Below, in pieces: positions 34,693 through 43,437 of a stretch of 50,213 nt of DNA. Below the pieces are notes generated by a model. That model was not told the origin of the DNA, did no database searches, and was given only the letters and a program-made list of their open reading frames with translations. This DNA comes from Neisseriaceae bacterium TC5R-5. Its GTDB lineage: Bacteria; Pseudomonadota; Gammaproteobacteria; Burkholderiales; Chromobacteriaceae. The stretch's first letter is position 1, and the number at the start of each line of letters is the position of its first letter. The position numbers were made by a program, and so were the translations under genes. The stretch spans positions 1-50,213 of the forward strand of contig JACCFC020000027.1 of NCBI GenBank assembly GCA_020830965.2, read 5' to 3'.

Positions 34693-35985
34693 TTAGCTGG
34701 CCCAGGCTTGCGGGTTAAGTGGTTGTCCCATGTGTCTAATTTCAAAGTACAGACCGGCTTCGCCGCTGTCCAGTGTTCCTGTGTTTCCAATTGTGTCACC
34801 GGCTTTAAGCTGACTGCCACTAGTTTTAGCGATCACCGATAGACCAGTATAAACCGTCATATAGTTACCACCATGATCAATAATGATCGCATTGCCAAAA
34901 CCACGTAAGGCGCCAGCATAAACAATGGAGCCATCGGCAACGCTATGGACAGCCTGACCAACTGTCGTACTGATAAACAGCCCCTTCCAGTTATTACCTT
35001 CCTGACGCGCTTTGCCAAAGCGGCCGATGATTTTGCCTGATACCGGTAATTTCATCTTGCCTTGTAAACTGGCAAAAGAGCGCCCTGAATTGCTGCTATC
35101 TGCCACGTGTTCTATATTTTCGGCCCGTACTGTTTTTTTGGCCTCTTCTGGCACCGGCTTACCTTGCTGCTTCGCTGTTGCTGCCAATTTACGCCGCCGT
35201 ACATTTTCTTTATCTGCCGCCTCCTGACGAGCCTGCCGGCTAGCCTCTGCCTGACGACGCTGGATATCGCGATTAATTTGTGCAATCAACCGAGACAGGC
35301 GCTTTTCATCTTCCTGTAGCTGACTAAGCTTGGTCTGGCCTACCTGGATTTCACCAGCAATTTTGCGAAGTTGCTGCTGTTGATTAGTTTTACCCTGCTC
35401 CAGCGTGACTTTTTCATTGCTTTTACGATCAGAAAGCTGGCTGATATGCAGCAACTCTTGCTCCAGCTGCGCAGACAATTGCCCCAAATCTTGTTGCTGC
35501 TTGATCAAACGACTCACTAATTGCTGTTGTGCGCTAACAATATGTTGGTAATAAGTGAGATCACGCGCACTTTGATTGGGGTCGCTAGCATTCATGACCA
35601 TTTGCATCGCATCATGCTGACCATTTTTATATTGCCGCGCGAGCATAGCGCCAACATTTTGCTGCACTTTGTTAACACGCTGGTGACTGGTATTGATTTG
35701 CTCACGCAATTTAGCCAGCTGCTGTTGAGAGTAGTTTTGTTTTTTCCCCAGTGTGACTAATGTCTGCTTGGTTTGGCTAATTGCCTGTTCCGATTGTTTG
35801 ATAGCAGACTGAGCTTCTCTTTGGATATGCTGTTTTTGAGCAATATCTTTTTTCAGTGTGTTAATTTCCTGACGCACCGATTTGAGATCCTGTTGCGGTG
35901 GAGAGGCTGATGCTGCTGACGATAAATCCGACTTGGCCGCATGACTGAGGCTAGCAATCAGGGCGATCAGAAAATAGCGTTTCAT
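34693..35985 (-). CDS. EnvC-like murein hydrolase activator (degenerate LytM domain)
   Basis: A 430-aa exported protein. The N-terminal signal is MKRYFLIALIASLSHA. A long coiled coil covers about residues 33-260 (heptad-rich, many Gln and Lys). The C-terminal ~115 residues are an M23/LytM domain (GSIVYAGALRGFGNAIIIDHGG and LYFEIRHMGQPLNPQAW). The zinc ligands of active M23 peptidases are missing: NNWKGLFI replaces the H-x3-D region and LYFEIR replaces H-x-H. This is the EnvC pattern, so it should activate an amidase at the septum rather than cut murein itself. It lies between gpmI and ctpA on the same strand. Confidence 0.9.
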   Translation of the reverse strand: MKRYFLIALIASLSHAAKSDLSSAASASPPQQDLKSVRQEINTLKKDIAQKQHIQREAQSAIKQSEQAISQTKQTLVTLGKKQNYSQQQLAKLREQINTSHQRVNKVQQNVGAMLARQYKNGQHDAMQMVMNASDPNQSARDLTYYQHIVSAQQQLVSRLIKQQQDLGQLSAQLEQELLHISQLSDRKSNEKVTLEQGKTNQQQQLRKIAGEIQVGQTKLSQLQEDEKRLSRLIAQINRDIQRRQAEASRQARQEAADKENVRRRKLAATAKQQGKPVPEEAKKTVRAENIEHVADSSNSGRSFASLQGKMKLPVSGKIIGRFGKARQEGNNWKGLFISTTVGQAVHSVADGSIVYAGALRGFGNAIIIDHGGNYMTVYTGLSVIAKTSGSQLKAGDTIGNTGTLDSGEAGLYFEIRHMGQPLNPQAWAS

Positions 35986-36047
35986 TGTGCTTCATTCTTT
36001 CCAGCTTATCTCTAAGCCAATCTATCAGGCAGCATATCTTTGTGCCA

Positions 36048-37574
36048 TCAGTGATGGTTGAAATTGATGAGCGAGCTGCCAGTCATTTCTGCCGGTGCTT
36101 CCAGACCCATCATCGCCAGCAAGGAAGGGGCAATATCACGCAAAGAACCTCCTGAACGCATAGTGGCCGGCCGCCCGATATATAGCAAAGGCACCTGATT
36201 CATCGTATGCTGCGTGTGCGGCTGTTGATGCTCGGCATCATACATCACCTCACAATTACCATGATCCGCTGTAATCAGCACCTCTCCCTGTACCGCCAGC
36301 ATGGCTTCCACACAACGGCCAATGCAACTATCCAAGGTTTCTACCGCCTTCACTGCCGCATCGAAAATACCACTATGCCCTACCATATCGCCATTAGCAT
36401 AATTACAAACAATCAACTGATACTGAGCAGACTGAATCGCCGCCACAACTTTGTCGGTCAACTCAAATGCACTCATCTCTGGTTGTAAATCGTAAGTGGC
36501 AACTTGCGGTGAAGGCACCAAGATACGATCCTCACCCGGATAAACCTGCTCTTCACCACCATTAAAGAAATAAGTGACGTGCGGATATTTTTCGGTTTCT
36601 GCTATCCGTAATTGCTTTAAACCCTGCCCAGCCAGATACTCTCCCAAACCATTACTGATTTTTTGCGGGGGGTACGCCACCGGTAAGGTATAGGCTTCAC
36701 CATACGAAGTAAGGGTGGCGAAATAAGCAAAATGCGGCTGACGGGCCTCAAAAGCAGTAAATGTCCTATCTGTCAGCGCAGTAAGCAATTGGCGAGCACG
36801 GTCAGAACGGAAGTTCATGAAAACGACCACATCGTTATCCTGCATAGCAACCGGTGTGCCAATCGATGTTGCCTGAACAAACTCATCGTTTTCATTGCGG
36901 GCATAAGCTGCTTGCAGTGCCGCCAAACCTGAGCTGGCCTGATAAAGACCTTTGCCATCCACCAGCAGCCGGTATGCCGGCTCAATCCGCTCCCAACGCT
37001 TATCCCTATCCATTGCCCAGTAACGCCCCGTTACCGATACCAGCCGCGCTGCCGGACATTCTGCCAGAACCTTATCCAGACGCTTTAAATAAGTTTCCGC
37101 GCTACGGGGCGGCGTATCGCGACCATCCAGAAAAGCATGTACATAAATTTTAGCCACACCATCGGCCTGCGCCGCGCGAATTAAAGCGTATATATGATGC
37201 TCATGGCTGTGCACCCCGCCATCAGACAACAAGGCCAGAATATGCAGTGCTGAAGTTTTCGCCTGTTTGATTGCCTGCTGCAATACCGGGTTAGTGGCGA
37301 AATGGCCAGCCTCAATATCACAATCGATACGGCTGATGTCCTGCTGCACAATGCGCCCGGCACCAATGTTCAGATGGCCTACTTCTGAATTGCCAAACTG
37401 GCCGCTAGGCAGACCAACAAAGCTCTCGGATGCCTCAATAGTGGTATGGGGAAAACGAGCACACAAATGTTGCCAATTGGGCATCTGCGCATGCAGTATT
37501 GCGTTATCATCCCCCTCCAAACGATGCCCGAATCCATCCAGGATCAATAACAAAATAGGATGTATTGATTTCAT
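36048..37574 (-). CDS. gpmI: 2,3-bisphosphoglycerate-independent phosphoglycerate mutase
   Basis: A 508-aa alkaline-phosphatase-superfamily enzyme that interconverts 3- and 2-phosphoglycerate with Mn2+. The metal site begins with D13 (LILDGFG), the phosphoserine nucleophile is S63 (GNSEVGHLNIGAGR), and further ligands lie in DGRDTPP, NYANGDMVGHSG and ITADHGN. Length is standard for the family. gpmI, the envC-like gene and ctpA follow one another, a conserved order in many proteobacteria. An ArsR-type regulator is transcribed divergently. Confidence 0.97.
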   Translation of the reverse strand: MKSIHPILLLILDGFGHRLEGDDNAILHAQMPNWQHLCARFPHTTIEASESFVGLPSGQFGNSEVGHLNIGAGRIVQQDISRIDCDIEAGHFATNPVLQQAIKQAKTSALHILALLSDGGVHSHEHHIYALIRAAQADGVAKIYVHAFLDGRDTPPRSAETYLKRLDKVLAECPAARLVSVTGRYWAMDRDKRWERIEPAYRLLVDGKGLYQASSGLAALQAAYARNENDEFVQATSIGTPVAMQDNDVVVFMNFRSDRARQLLTALTDRTFTAFEARQPHFAYFATLTSYGEAYTLPVAYPPQKISNGLGEYLAGQGLKQLRIAETEKYPHVTYFFNGGEEQVYPGEDRILVPSPQVATYDLQPEMSAFELTDKVVAAIQSAQYQLIVCNYANGDMVGHSGIFDAAVKAVETLDSCIGRCVEAMLAVQGEVLITADHGNCEVMYDAEHQQPHTQHTMNQVPLLYIGRPATMRSGGSLRDIAPSLLAMMGLEAPAEMTGSSLINFNHH

Positions 37575-37657
37575 AGTATTTGCACTTTAAATATAGACAA
37601 GCCTTGATGGTACAGAGTTTTATCGCTAGCATTGTACCGCAGTCAGCACAATTAAGA

Positions 37658-37996
37658 ATGAACCCTCAGCAGCTGACGGTAGCGACCCGGAGATTAAACT
37701 TGCCTTTTAGTGATGATCAACTTGAGCAAACCTCACGAGCAATGAAGGCGATGTCGCACCCATTGCGGCTGAAGATTATTGCCGTGCTGGACAGGCAGGA
37801 AGTCAGTGTACAAGACATCGTCGCCCAAGTAGGCAGCTCCCAAAGCAATATCTCACAGCATTTAGCTGTCATGCGGGATAAAGGTGTGTTACGAACCCGC
37901 CGAGATGCCAATCGCATTTACTATCGACTAGGTGACCTTCATACCCTGACAGTGCTAGAAATGATGCGCGAAGTATTTTGTGGTTTCGCTGAGTAG
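37658..37996 (+). CDS. ArsR-family HTH transcriptional regulator
   Basis: A 112-aa winged-helix regulator. The helix-turn-helix lies at about residues 40-80 (VSVQDIVAQVGSSQSNISQHLAVMRDKGVLRTRRDANRIYYRL). The metal-binding ELCVC motif of arsenic and cadmium sensors is absent, and only one Cys exists near the C-terminus, so it is not a classic metal sensor. I favour ATG 37658 because the family starts about here; the frame is open to ATG 37580, which would add 26 residues and place the start almost against gpmI. It is divergent from gpmI and might regulate it or itself. The target is unknown. Confidence 0.85.
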   Translation: MNPQQLTVATRRLNLPFSDDQLEQTSRAMKAMSHPLRLKIIAVLDRQEVSVQDIVAQVGSSQSNISQHLAVMRDKGVLRTRRDANRIYYRLGDLHTLTVLEMMREVFCGFAE

Positions 37997-38037
37997 ATTT
38001 ACTCAACAAAATTACCAGAACTCAAGTTTATACCGAT

Positions 38038-38080
38038 AAAAGCCCCTACTAAAAAACAGTAGGGGCTTTTGTTTTTATTT
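38038..38080. terminator. Bidirectional intrinsic terminator between the ArsR gene and ubiA
   Basis: AAAAGCCCCTACT (38038-38050) pairs with AGTAGGGGCTTTT (38058-38070) around a 7-base A-rich loop, followed by GTTTTTATTT. A-runs on the left side supply a U-tract for the opposite strand as well. It serves the convergent regulator and ubiA genes. Confidence 0.92.
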
Positions 38081-38082
38081 GA

Positions 38083-38958
38083 TCACACACTCAAAAGACC
38101 GCAGAAAATACCGGCAAAAATTGTCGCCCCCACATAATTATTATCCAAAAACGCTTTAAAACAGGCTGCGCGCTCACGCTTGCGAATGTCAAAATACTGC
38201 TTACCAATCAGGACCGTTGCCACCAACAAACTCAGGAAATAAGGCCATAGTAGCTGGCTATACAGACCAATAAACAGCATGAACAATAGAAACACGCCAT
38301 GAAAAATCATCACCCCGCGTACATCATAAGCACCCAAAGTAATTGCAGAAGTTTTAATGCCTATTTTTAAATCATCCGGTTTATCACATAGGGCATAAAT
38401 AGTGTCATAGGCCACCGTCCAGCACAGATTAGCTAGCAGCAGCACCCAAGCTACTAGCGGCACATCACCAGTTTGAGCCGCAAAAGCCATGGGGATACCA
38501 AAAGAAAACGCAACCCCCAAATAAGCTTGCGGCATAGGGAAAAAGCGCTTAGTAAAAGGATAGCTAGCCGCAATCAACACAGCGGGAATGCTTAGTAGCC
38601 AAGTAAGGTGATTGAGTGGCAGAATCAGCAACGCAGCGAGTAAGACCAAACTGGCAGCTAGCAGTAAAGCCTCTTTTGAACTCACCACCCCACGAGCAAA
38701 TGGTCTGCTGCGAGTCCGCTCAACATGGGCGTCATAGTGCCTGTCAGCATAATCGTTAATCACACACCCCGCAGATCGCATCAGAATTGTGCCTATGGTA
38801 AAAATAACAACAATTAAGGGGTCTGGCTGACCTTGTCCTGCCAGCCACAAGCCCCATAATGTCGGCCAAAGCAATAGCAAACTACCAATCGGCTTATCCA
38901 TCCGCATTAACTGCCAATACACTTGGCAGCGATCTTTGAGTAAAGCCGTATTCATCAC
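38083..38958 (-). CDS. ubiA: 4-hydroxybenzoate polyprenyltransferase
   Basis: A 291-aa membrane prenyltransferase of ubiquinone synthesis, with eight or nine predicted helices. The first Asp-rich motif is N68-D-x-x-D72-x-x-x-D76 (NDYADRHYD), followed by VERTRSRPFARG. The second Asp-rich site is YDTIYALCDKPDDLKIGIKTSAI. It attaches the octaprenyl tail to 4-hydroxybenzoate. Its start overlaps the ubiC stop by 4 bp (38955-38958), so the first two steps of the pathway are coupled. Confidence 0.96.
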   Translation of the reverse strand: MMNTALLKDRCQVYWQLMRMDKPIGSLLLLWPTLWGLWLAGQGQPDPLIVVIFTIGTILMRSAGCVINDYADRHYDAHVERTRSRPFARGVVSSKEALLLAASLVLLAALLILPLNHLTWLLSIPAVLIAASYPFTKRFFPMPQAYLGVAFSFGIPMAFAAQTGDVPLVAWVLLLANLCWTVAYDTIYALCDKPDDLKIGIKTSAITLGAYDVRGVMIFHGVFLLFMLFIGLYSQLLWPYFLSLLVATVLIGKQYFDIRKRERAACFKAFLDNNYVGATIFAGIFCGLLSV

Positions 38959-39491
38959 AAGTAATTTCCCAACGCAGGTAACAACAACTCACAGACCAGT
39001 AAAGGGGCCTGTTGTAAAGAAAAATAGCAACGACGTGCCGGATAATAATCAGCAGAGTGTAAAGAAGCTATATGCCTAGCCAGAGGATGATCTCTATTGA
39101 GCAACTGATATTCCAAAGAGCCACGCTGCAACCCACTTAAACCACCAAACAGACTTGACCCCAAAGAACGGTTGCCACGCTCCAGAACACCTTGCCAATG
39201 GGGGCAGTTCAAACGTATTACGCTGCGAGCATAAACAACCGCCCTATCGTCCAAACTTAGCAAGACTTCCCGAGCGTATAGCATACTTTGCCCGGACAAG
39301 CCTAAACAATGAGCCTCTCCTGCTAGAGAATCGCTTGGACCTTGCTGCAAAACCGTTATAGCGAATGGATGCCCGGTAGCCTGCAAACGCTTAGTCAGAG
39401 AAGCAGGCTCAGTCAAAAAGGTTTGCAAAATAGGGGAAAGAGGAGGAGGTACCACACTCCAGCAACGACTAGAAGTGATCATGCTACGCAT
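38955..39491 (-). CDS. ubiC: Chorismate lyase (UbiC)
   Basis: A 178-aa chorismate pyruvate-lyase producing 4-hydroxybenzoate. Family features are YAREVLLSLDDRAVVYARSVI (active-site Arg region), GNRSLGSSLFGG and the C-terminal PARRCYFSLQQAPLLVCELLLPAL with the expected Glu. An alternative ATG three codons later (39482) is possible. It overlaps ubiA and is the first gene of the pair. The N-terminal 30 residues are poorly conserved, as usual. Confidence 0.9.
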   Translation of the reverse strand: MRSMITSSRCWSVVPPPLSPILQTFLTEPASLTKRLQATGHPFAITVLQQGPSDSLAGEAHCLGLSGQSMLYAREVLLSLDDRAVVYARSVIRLNCPHWQGVLERGNRSLGSSLFGGLSGLQRGSLEYQLLNRDHPLARHIASLHSADYYPARRCYFSLQQAPLLVCELLLPALGNYL

Positions 39492-39643
39492 TATGCCAAA
39501 ACTGATACCTACTTGTCCTGCATCGCTATTGCTGGAACAATATCAAAATGAGAAAGTCATATTAATTGAAAATAAAAACAGGCCGTGCCAAAGCAGCAAT
39601 AAGCCAAGTAAATGACCGTGTTTAATTCAAGGGGAAATCAATA

Positions 39644-41167
39644 ATGGGAAAAGAACAACACGAATGGATCGCAGCTGAAATGATGCTGCTAGAGAAATAT
39701 TATGGCCAGATCAGCACACAGCGGTTACAACGGGAATATCTACCTCACCATTCGCTGAGTGCGATTAAACACCGTGCCAAATTACTAGGTTTACGCTTAG
39801 GGGGTGACGCATGGTCAGGCCAGGAAATAGCCTTGCTAGAAAAGTACTACCATCAGATTAGTCTGGATGAATTACAACAGCGCCATTTACCTCATCGCTC
39901 CCGCAATGCCATTAAATCACGAGCGGGACTTCTAAAACTCACCATTCCGAATAAACCCAGCTGGACGGAGAGCGAAGATGCGGTGCTCTACCAGCATTAT
40001 GGTCAGCAAGCACTAAAAGAAATACAAACACAGTACCTACCCCGACGCACTTTAGTTGCTATCAGGGCACGGGCAAAAATACTAAAACTCGCAATCCCCG
40101 TCTATGCTTGGAGCCAATCAGAAAATGCACTCCTTAAAAAACACTATGACAAGCTGAGAGGCAAAACTTTACAGGCTAAACTGCCTAAGCGAACCATGGC
40201 CGCCATACACGCTCAGGCAAACAAACTCGGCTTAAGCCATTCCAAAGCTGAAATCGAATGGTCTGACGAGGAAATTACTCTACTCAAGCAATATTACGGC
40301 CAAATGAAATTACCAGAGCTGCAACGCCGCTATTTACCGCAACGTACCGTTAGTGGCATTCAACGCTTTGTCTGCCTGCTGCAGTTGAGCAGGAGGGCGC
40401 TCATTCCCTGGAGCCCAGAAGAAGAAGCGATGTTACGCCAAGAATATCCACGTCAGGGTCGTGGTTGCCTTCACTTATTTCCGCTACGCAACCAAACCAC
40501 CATCGCATGGAAAGCACGCTCACTTGGCCTAATTGCCCCTCGTAACTGGAGTGCAGAAGAAGTCGCTATCCTGCAACGAGAATATCCACAACAAGGACAA
40601 GCTTGCGCCAAGCTTCTTCCAAAACGTAGCACAGAAACCGTTTGTGCCAAAGCACGACAACTGGGCCTCAATGCCCCTCCACAAGCCTGGACAGAACACG
40701 AGTTGGAGATTCTGCGCCGTGAATATCCACTACAGGGCAGCCGCTGCCACACCCTGTTGCCTAGACGCAGCCCGGGAGCGATACGTGCTCAAGCCACCGG
40801 ACTACAGATTCCGGGTCCGGAGCGTAGCTGGAGCGAACAAGAATTAAACATCCTGCATCATGAATACCCACGCCAGGGTACTGCTTGCCGCTCTTTACTG
40901 CCTAAACGCAGCAAACAGGCCATTCAAGTCAAAGCACAAAAATTAGGCTTATATTTTCAACCTAATCCTGACATCGCCGTCACACTAGCAGAAGCCTGGA
41001 CTGAAGAGGAAACCGTGATTTTAAAACGTGAATACCCACGACAAGGCCGAGCCTGCTATCTGCTGTTACCGGGGCGCACCAAAGCAGCGGTACAAAAAAA
41101 AGCTTATAAGCTACGCTTATTCCATCAAACAGAAACTGAAGAAAACAGCGAGTTGGTTCCCGGCTAA
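39644..41167 (+). CDS. Ten-repeat SANT/Myb-like helical DNA-binding protein (hypothetical)
   Basis: A 507-aa protein made almost wholly of ten tandem repeats of 46-52 residues. Each repeat has W[ST]-x2-E-x3-L, a Y, a Leu-Pro-x-[RK]-[ST] turn and an AI-x2-[KR]A-x2-L-x-L helix, the pattern of SANT/Myb three-helix modules. Repeats 1-5 (about residues 6-255) are of an A type (YYGQISLDELQRRYLPxRT). Repeats 6-10 (about 256-497) are of a B type (EYPRQGxACxxLLPxRS). The last is preceded by a longer linker. No signal peptide, membrane segment or enzymatic domain is visible. The net charge is strongly positive. A good AAGGGG ribosome site precedes ATG 39644 and the gene is monocistronic. DNA binding is inferred from the fold. 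Confidence 0.85.
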   Translation: MGKEQHEWIAAEMMLLEKYYGQISTQRLQREYLPHHSLSAIKHRAKLLGLRLGGDAWSGQEIALLEKYYHQISLDELQQRHLPHRSRNAIKSRAGLLKLTIPNKPSWTESEDAVLYQHYGQQALKEIQTQYLPRRTLVAIRARAKILKLAIPVYAWSQSENALLKKHYDKLRGKTLQAKLPKRTMAAIHAQANKLGLSHSKAEIEWSDEEITLLKQYYGQMKLPELQRRYLPQRTVSGIQRFVCLLQLSRRALIPWSPEEEAMLRQEYPRQGRGCLHLFPLRNQTTIAWKARSLGLIAPRNWSAEEVAILQREYPQQGQACAKLLPKRSTETVCAKARQLGLNAPPQAWTEHELEILRREYPLQGSRCHTLLPRRSPGAIRAQATGLQIPGPERSWSEQELNILHHEYPRQGTACRSLLPKRSKQAIQVKAQKLGLYFQPNPDIAVTLAEAWTEEETVILKREYPRQGRACYLLLPGRTKAAVQKKAYKLRLFHQTETEENSELVPG

Positions 41168-41287
41168 AATAATCATTATCCCTAAACACGTCTCCAGTAT
41201 TAGAAAATAGAGACCAGACTAGGCTGTACCAAGCGCAAAGTGACGCTCGTCCAGCCGGGCCAATACTGAGATGACGAGGAGAAGAGT

Positions 41288-43069
41288 ATGAGTTATCGAG
41301 CACCGATTAAAGACATCCGCTTCGCACTGAATGAACTGGCCGCTCTACCCGCCATCTGTACCCTACCCGCTTATGGTGACTGCTCAGTAGAATTAGTCGA
41401 TGCCATCCTCGAAGAAGCCGCCAAGTTTGCCGAGCAAGTGTTGGCACCCACCAATCGTCTCGGTGATCAGGGCGCACAATGGCATGATGGCTCGGTCAGC
41501 AGCGCCCCCGGCTTTAAACAGGCTTGGCAACAATATGTAGCGGCCGGCTGGCCTAGTTTGCGGGCACCCCTTGCATCCGGCGGTCAGGGCATGCCTGCTT
41601 TGGTGGCATCAGCCGTCGAAGAGATGTGGTGTTCAGCTAATCTGGCCTTCTCCCTAGCACCGCTATTAAGTTTGGCAGCGGTCGAAGCGATTCACCAGCA
41701 TGCATCGGCAGAATTACAGCAACGCTACCTGTCACCGCTATCCAGTGGTCAATGGACAGGCACCATGAACCTGACCGAGCCGCAAGCCGGCTCCGACCTA
41801 GCCCAAATACGCAGCAAAGCCGTACCACAAACCGATGGCAGTTATCGGCTGAGTGGGCAGAAAATCTTCATCACCTGGGGCGAGCATGATCTGGCGGACA
41901 ACATCATCCACATGGTGCTGGCACGCTTGCCAGACGCACCATCTGGGGTGAAGGGGATTTCCCTGTTTATCGTTCCCAAATTTCTGGTCAATCCCGACGG
42001 CACCCTAGGAGCACGCAATGATGTGCGCTGCGTCTCGCTGGAACATAAACTGGGCATTCATGGCAGCCCCACCGCCGTCATGAGTTTTGGTGATCAGGGC
42101 GGTGCCGTGGGATATCTGGTGGGAGAAGCAAACAAGGGACTCTCCTATATGTTCACCATGATGAACCACGCTCGTCTAGGCGTCGCCCTAGAAGGCGTCG
42201 CCATCTCGGAACGCGCTTATCAGAAAGCCGTACAATACGCCCGTGATCGAGTACAGGGGCGTGCTATCGGTGCGGTCAGTGACGAAAGTGTGGCTATTAT
42301 CAAGCATCCAGATATACGCCGCATGTTGATGACCATGCGCGCGCAGATTGAAGCACAGCGCGCCCTAACCTTTTATGCCGCCGCCGCGATGGATAGTGCC
42401 AGCTGCCATCCAGTCGCCAGCGAAGCGGCGCGTCAACAAGCTGTCGTAAACTTTTTAATACCGATAGTTAAAGGCTGGAATACCGAACAAGCCAATGAAA
42501 TTACCGGCATGGCACTGCAGGTACATGGTGGCATGGGTTTTATCGAGGAAACCGGCGTGGCACAGCATTATCGTGATGCACGCATTACCAGCATCTATGA
42601 AGGCACCACAGGCATTCAAGCCCTTGACCTGATTGGCCGCAAAACGGTTGGTGATAATGGTACAACAGCACGTGCTTTACTCGCTGATGCACGTAGCACC
42701 GCCAATAAACTGATTAGCTCAGGCCTGCTGACTCTAGGCACCAATTTAGACATCGCAATCAACCAAGCCTTGCGTTGCGTTGACTTTGTTGTAGCCGACT
42801 ATGCCAAGCAACCCCCCTTGGTTGCCGCTGGCTCGGTACCCTTCCTCAAACTACTGGGAATCACTTTAGGCGGCTGGCAAATGGGCTGTGCGGCACTGAT
42901 TGCCAAAGACCGGTTAACGGTAGCGGGTGACGACGCCGACTTCTGGCAGGCCAAACTCATCAGCGCCAGCTTTTATGGTGAACATCTGCTACCACAAGTA
43001 AGCGCTCTGGCCCAAGTCATCACCGAGGGTGGCCATAGTGTGCTGGCGATGAAAGATGACTGGTTCTAA
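41288..43069 (+). CDS. Acyl-CoA dehydrogenase (long FadE/DmdC-like form)
   Basis: A 593-aa acyl-CoA dehydrogenase with the C-terminal extension seen in DmdC-type (3-methylmercaptopropionyl-CoA) and other long-form enzymes. The FAD/substrate motif is TMNLTEPQAGSDLAQIRSKA, then ISGQKIFIT-like SGQKIFITWGEHD. Near residue 415-445 are MALQVHGGMGFIEETGVAQHYRDARITSIYEGTTGIQALDLIGRK, containing the Glu expected as catalytic base (YEGTTG). It introduces an alpha-beta double bond into acyl-CoA and passes electrons to ETF. A GAGGAGAAG ribosome site precedes the ATG. The gene is followed by a clear terminator. Confidence 0.93.
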   Translation: MSYRAPIKDIRFALNELAALPAICTLPAYGDCSVELVDAILEEAAKFAEQVLAPTNRLGDQGAQWHDGSVSSAPGFKQAWQQYVAAGWPSLRAPLASGGQGMPALVASAVEEMWCSANLAFSLAPLLSLAAVEAIHQHASAELQQRYLSPLSSGQWTGTMNLTEPQAGSDLAQIRSKAVPQTDGSYRLSGQKIFITWGEHDLADNIIHMVLARLPDAPSGVKGISLFIVPKFLVNPDGTLGARNDVRCVSLEHKLGIHGSPTAVMSFGDQGGAVGYLVGEANKGLSYMFTMMNHARLGVALEGVAISERAYQKAVQYARDRVQGRAIGAVSDESVAIIKHPDIRRMLMTMRAQIEAQRALTFYAAAAMDSASCHPVASEAARQQAVVNFLIPIVKGWNTEQANEITGMALQVHGGMGFIEETGVAQHYRDARITSIYEGTTGIQALDLIGRKTVGDNGTTARALLADARSTANKLISSGLLTLGTNLDIAINQALRCVDFVVADYAKQPPLVAAGSVPFLKLLGITLGGWQMGCAALIAKDRLTVAGDDADFWQAKLISASFYGEHLLPQVSALAQVITEGGHSVLAMKDDWF

Positions 43070-43092
43070 TTGAATACACACTCACACCACAG

Positions 43093-43119
43093 GGCGCATA
43101 AAAATGCGCCTTAATTTTT
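43093..43119 (+). terminator. Intrinsic terminator of the acyl-CoA dehydrogenase gene
   Basis: GGCGCAT pairs with ATGCGCC around a four-A loop (43093-43110), and TTAATTTTT follows. It ends the forward transcript and overlaps the stop codon of the facing small gene. Confidence 0.88.
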
Positions 43120-43252
43120 AACCTTGAGGTGATTTTTTGACATTCTTAAAAACGATAATTAATGCACCAGATACAACAGACGCAGTAACCAGAATGGTGA
43201 TCAGACTGAGAACACCGACTTCGTCAGACAAAAGCTGAGTAATGAGTTCCAT
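43118..43252 (-). CDS. DUF3149-like 44-aa single-span membrane protein
   Basis: A 44-codon gene starting at ATG 43252 with a perfect-looking ribosome site (CAGGAGCAATCA before the ATG). The protein starts MELITQLLSDEVGVLSL, has one hydrophobic helix (about residues 13-36, LSLITILVTASVVSGALIIVF) and ends in a basic polar tail KNVKKSPQG. The LLSDEVGVLSL opening and the size match the DUF3149 family of small proteobacterial membrane proteins of unknown role. Upstream lie a TATGAT -10 hexamer and two perfect FNR boxes at class II spacing, so expression should rise under low oxygen. It is convergent with the acyl-CoA dehydrogenase gene. The family call is from memory of its pattern. Confidence 0.75.
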   Translation of the reverse strand: MELITQLLSDEVGVLSLITILVTASVVSGALIIVFKNVKKSPQG

Positions 43253-43304
43253 TGATTGCTCCTGAGAAATTACCACTAACATCCAAATCATTTCTTAGGA
43301 TTTC

Positions 43305-43310
43305 ATCATA
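43305..43310 (-). promoter_or_regulatory. -10 element of the DUF3149 promoter
   Basis: On the minus strand TATGAT matches the sigma-70 -10 consensus in five of six bases. The start would fall near 43298, giving a leader of about 46 nt. The centre of the nearer FNR box is then at about -41, the class II activator position. Confidence 0.6.
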
Positions 43311-43331
43311 AATGAATACTCACTACGCTCA

Positions 43332-43345
43332 TTGATTTACATCAA
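43332..43345 (-). promoter_or_regulatory. FNR/ANR box, proximal (class II position)
   Basis: TTGATTTACATCAA is a perfect TTGAT-N4-ATCAA palindrome for FNR-type regulators. Its centre (43338.5) lies about 41 bp before the predicted transcription start of the 44-aa membrane protein gene. Activation by FNR under low oxygen is the expected outcome. Confidence 0.8.
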
Positions 43346-43363
43346 GCAAGCCCAACCAAGTGC

Positions 43364-43377
43364 TTGATCAGTATCAA
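43364..43377 (-). promoter_or_regulatory. FNR/ANR box, distal
   Basis: TTGATCAGTATCAA is a second perfect TTGAT-N4-ATCAA box, centred 32 bp (about three helical turns) upstream of the first, or near -73. A second upstream FNR site can down-tune a class II promoter under strict anoxia, as described for E. coli yfiD (grcA), or add activation. Confidence 0.75.
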
Positions 43378-43437
43378 AAAATACTTATTCATCAACAAAA
43401 TATTTTTATTAACTCACCAACCTCAGCATTGATCGCA

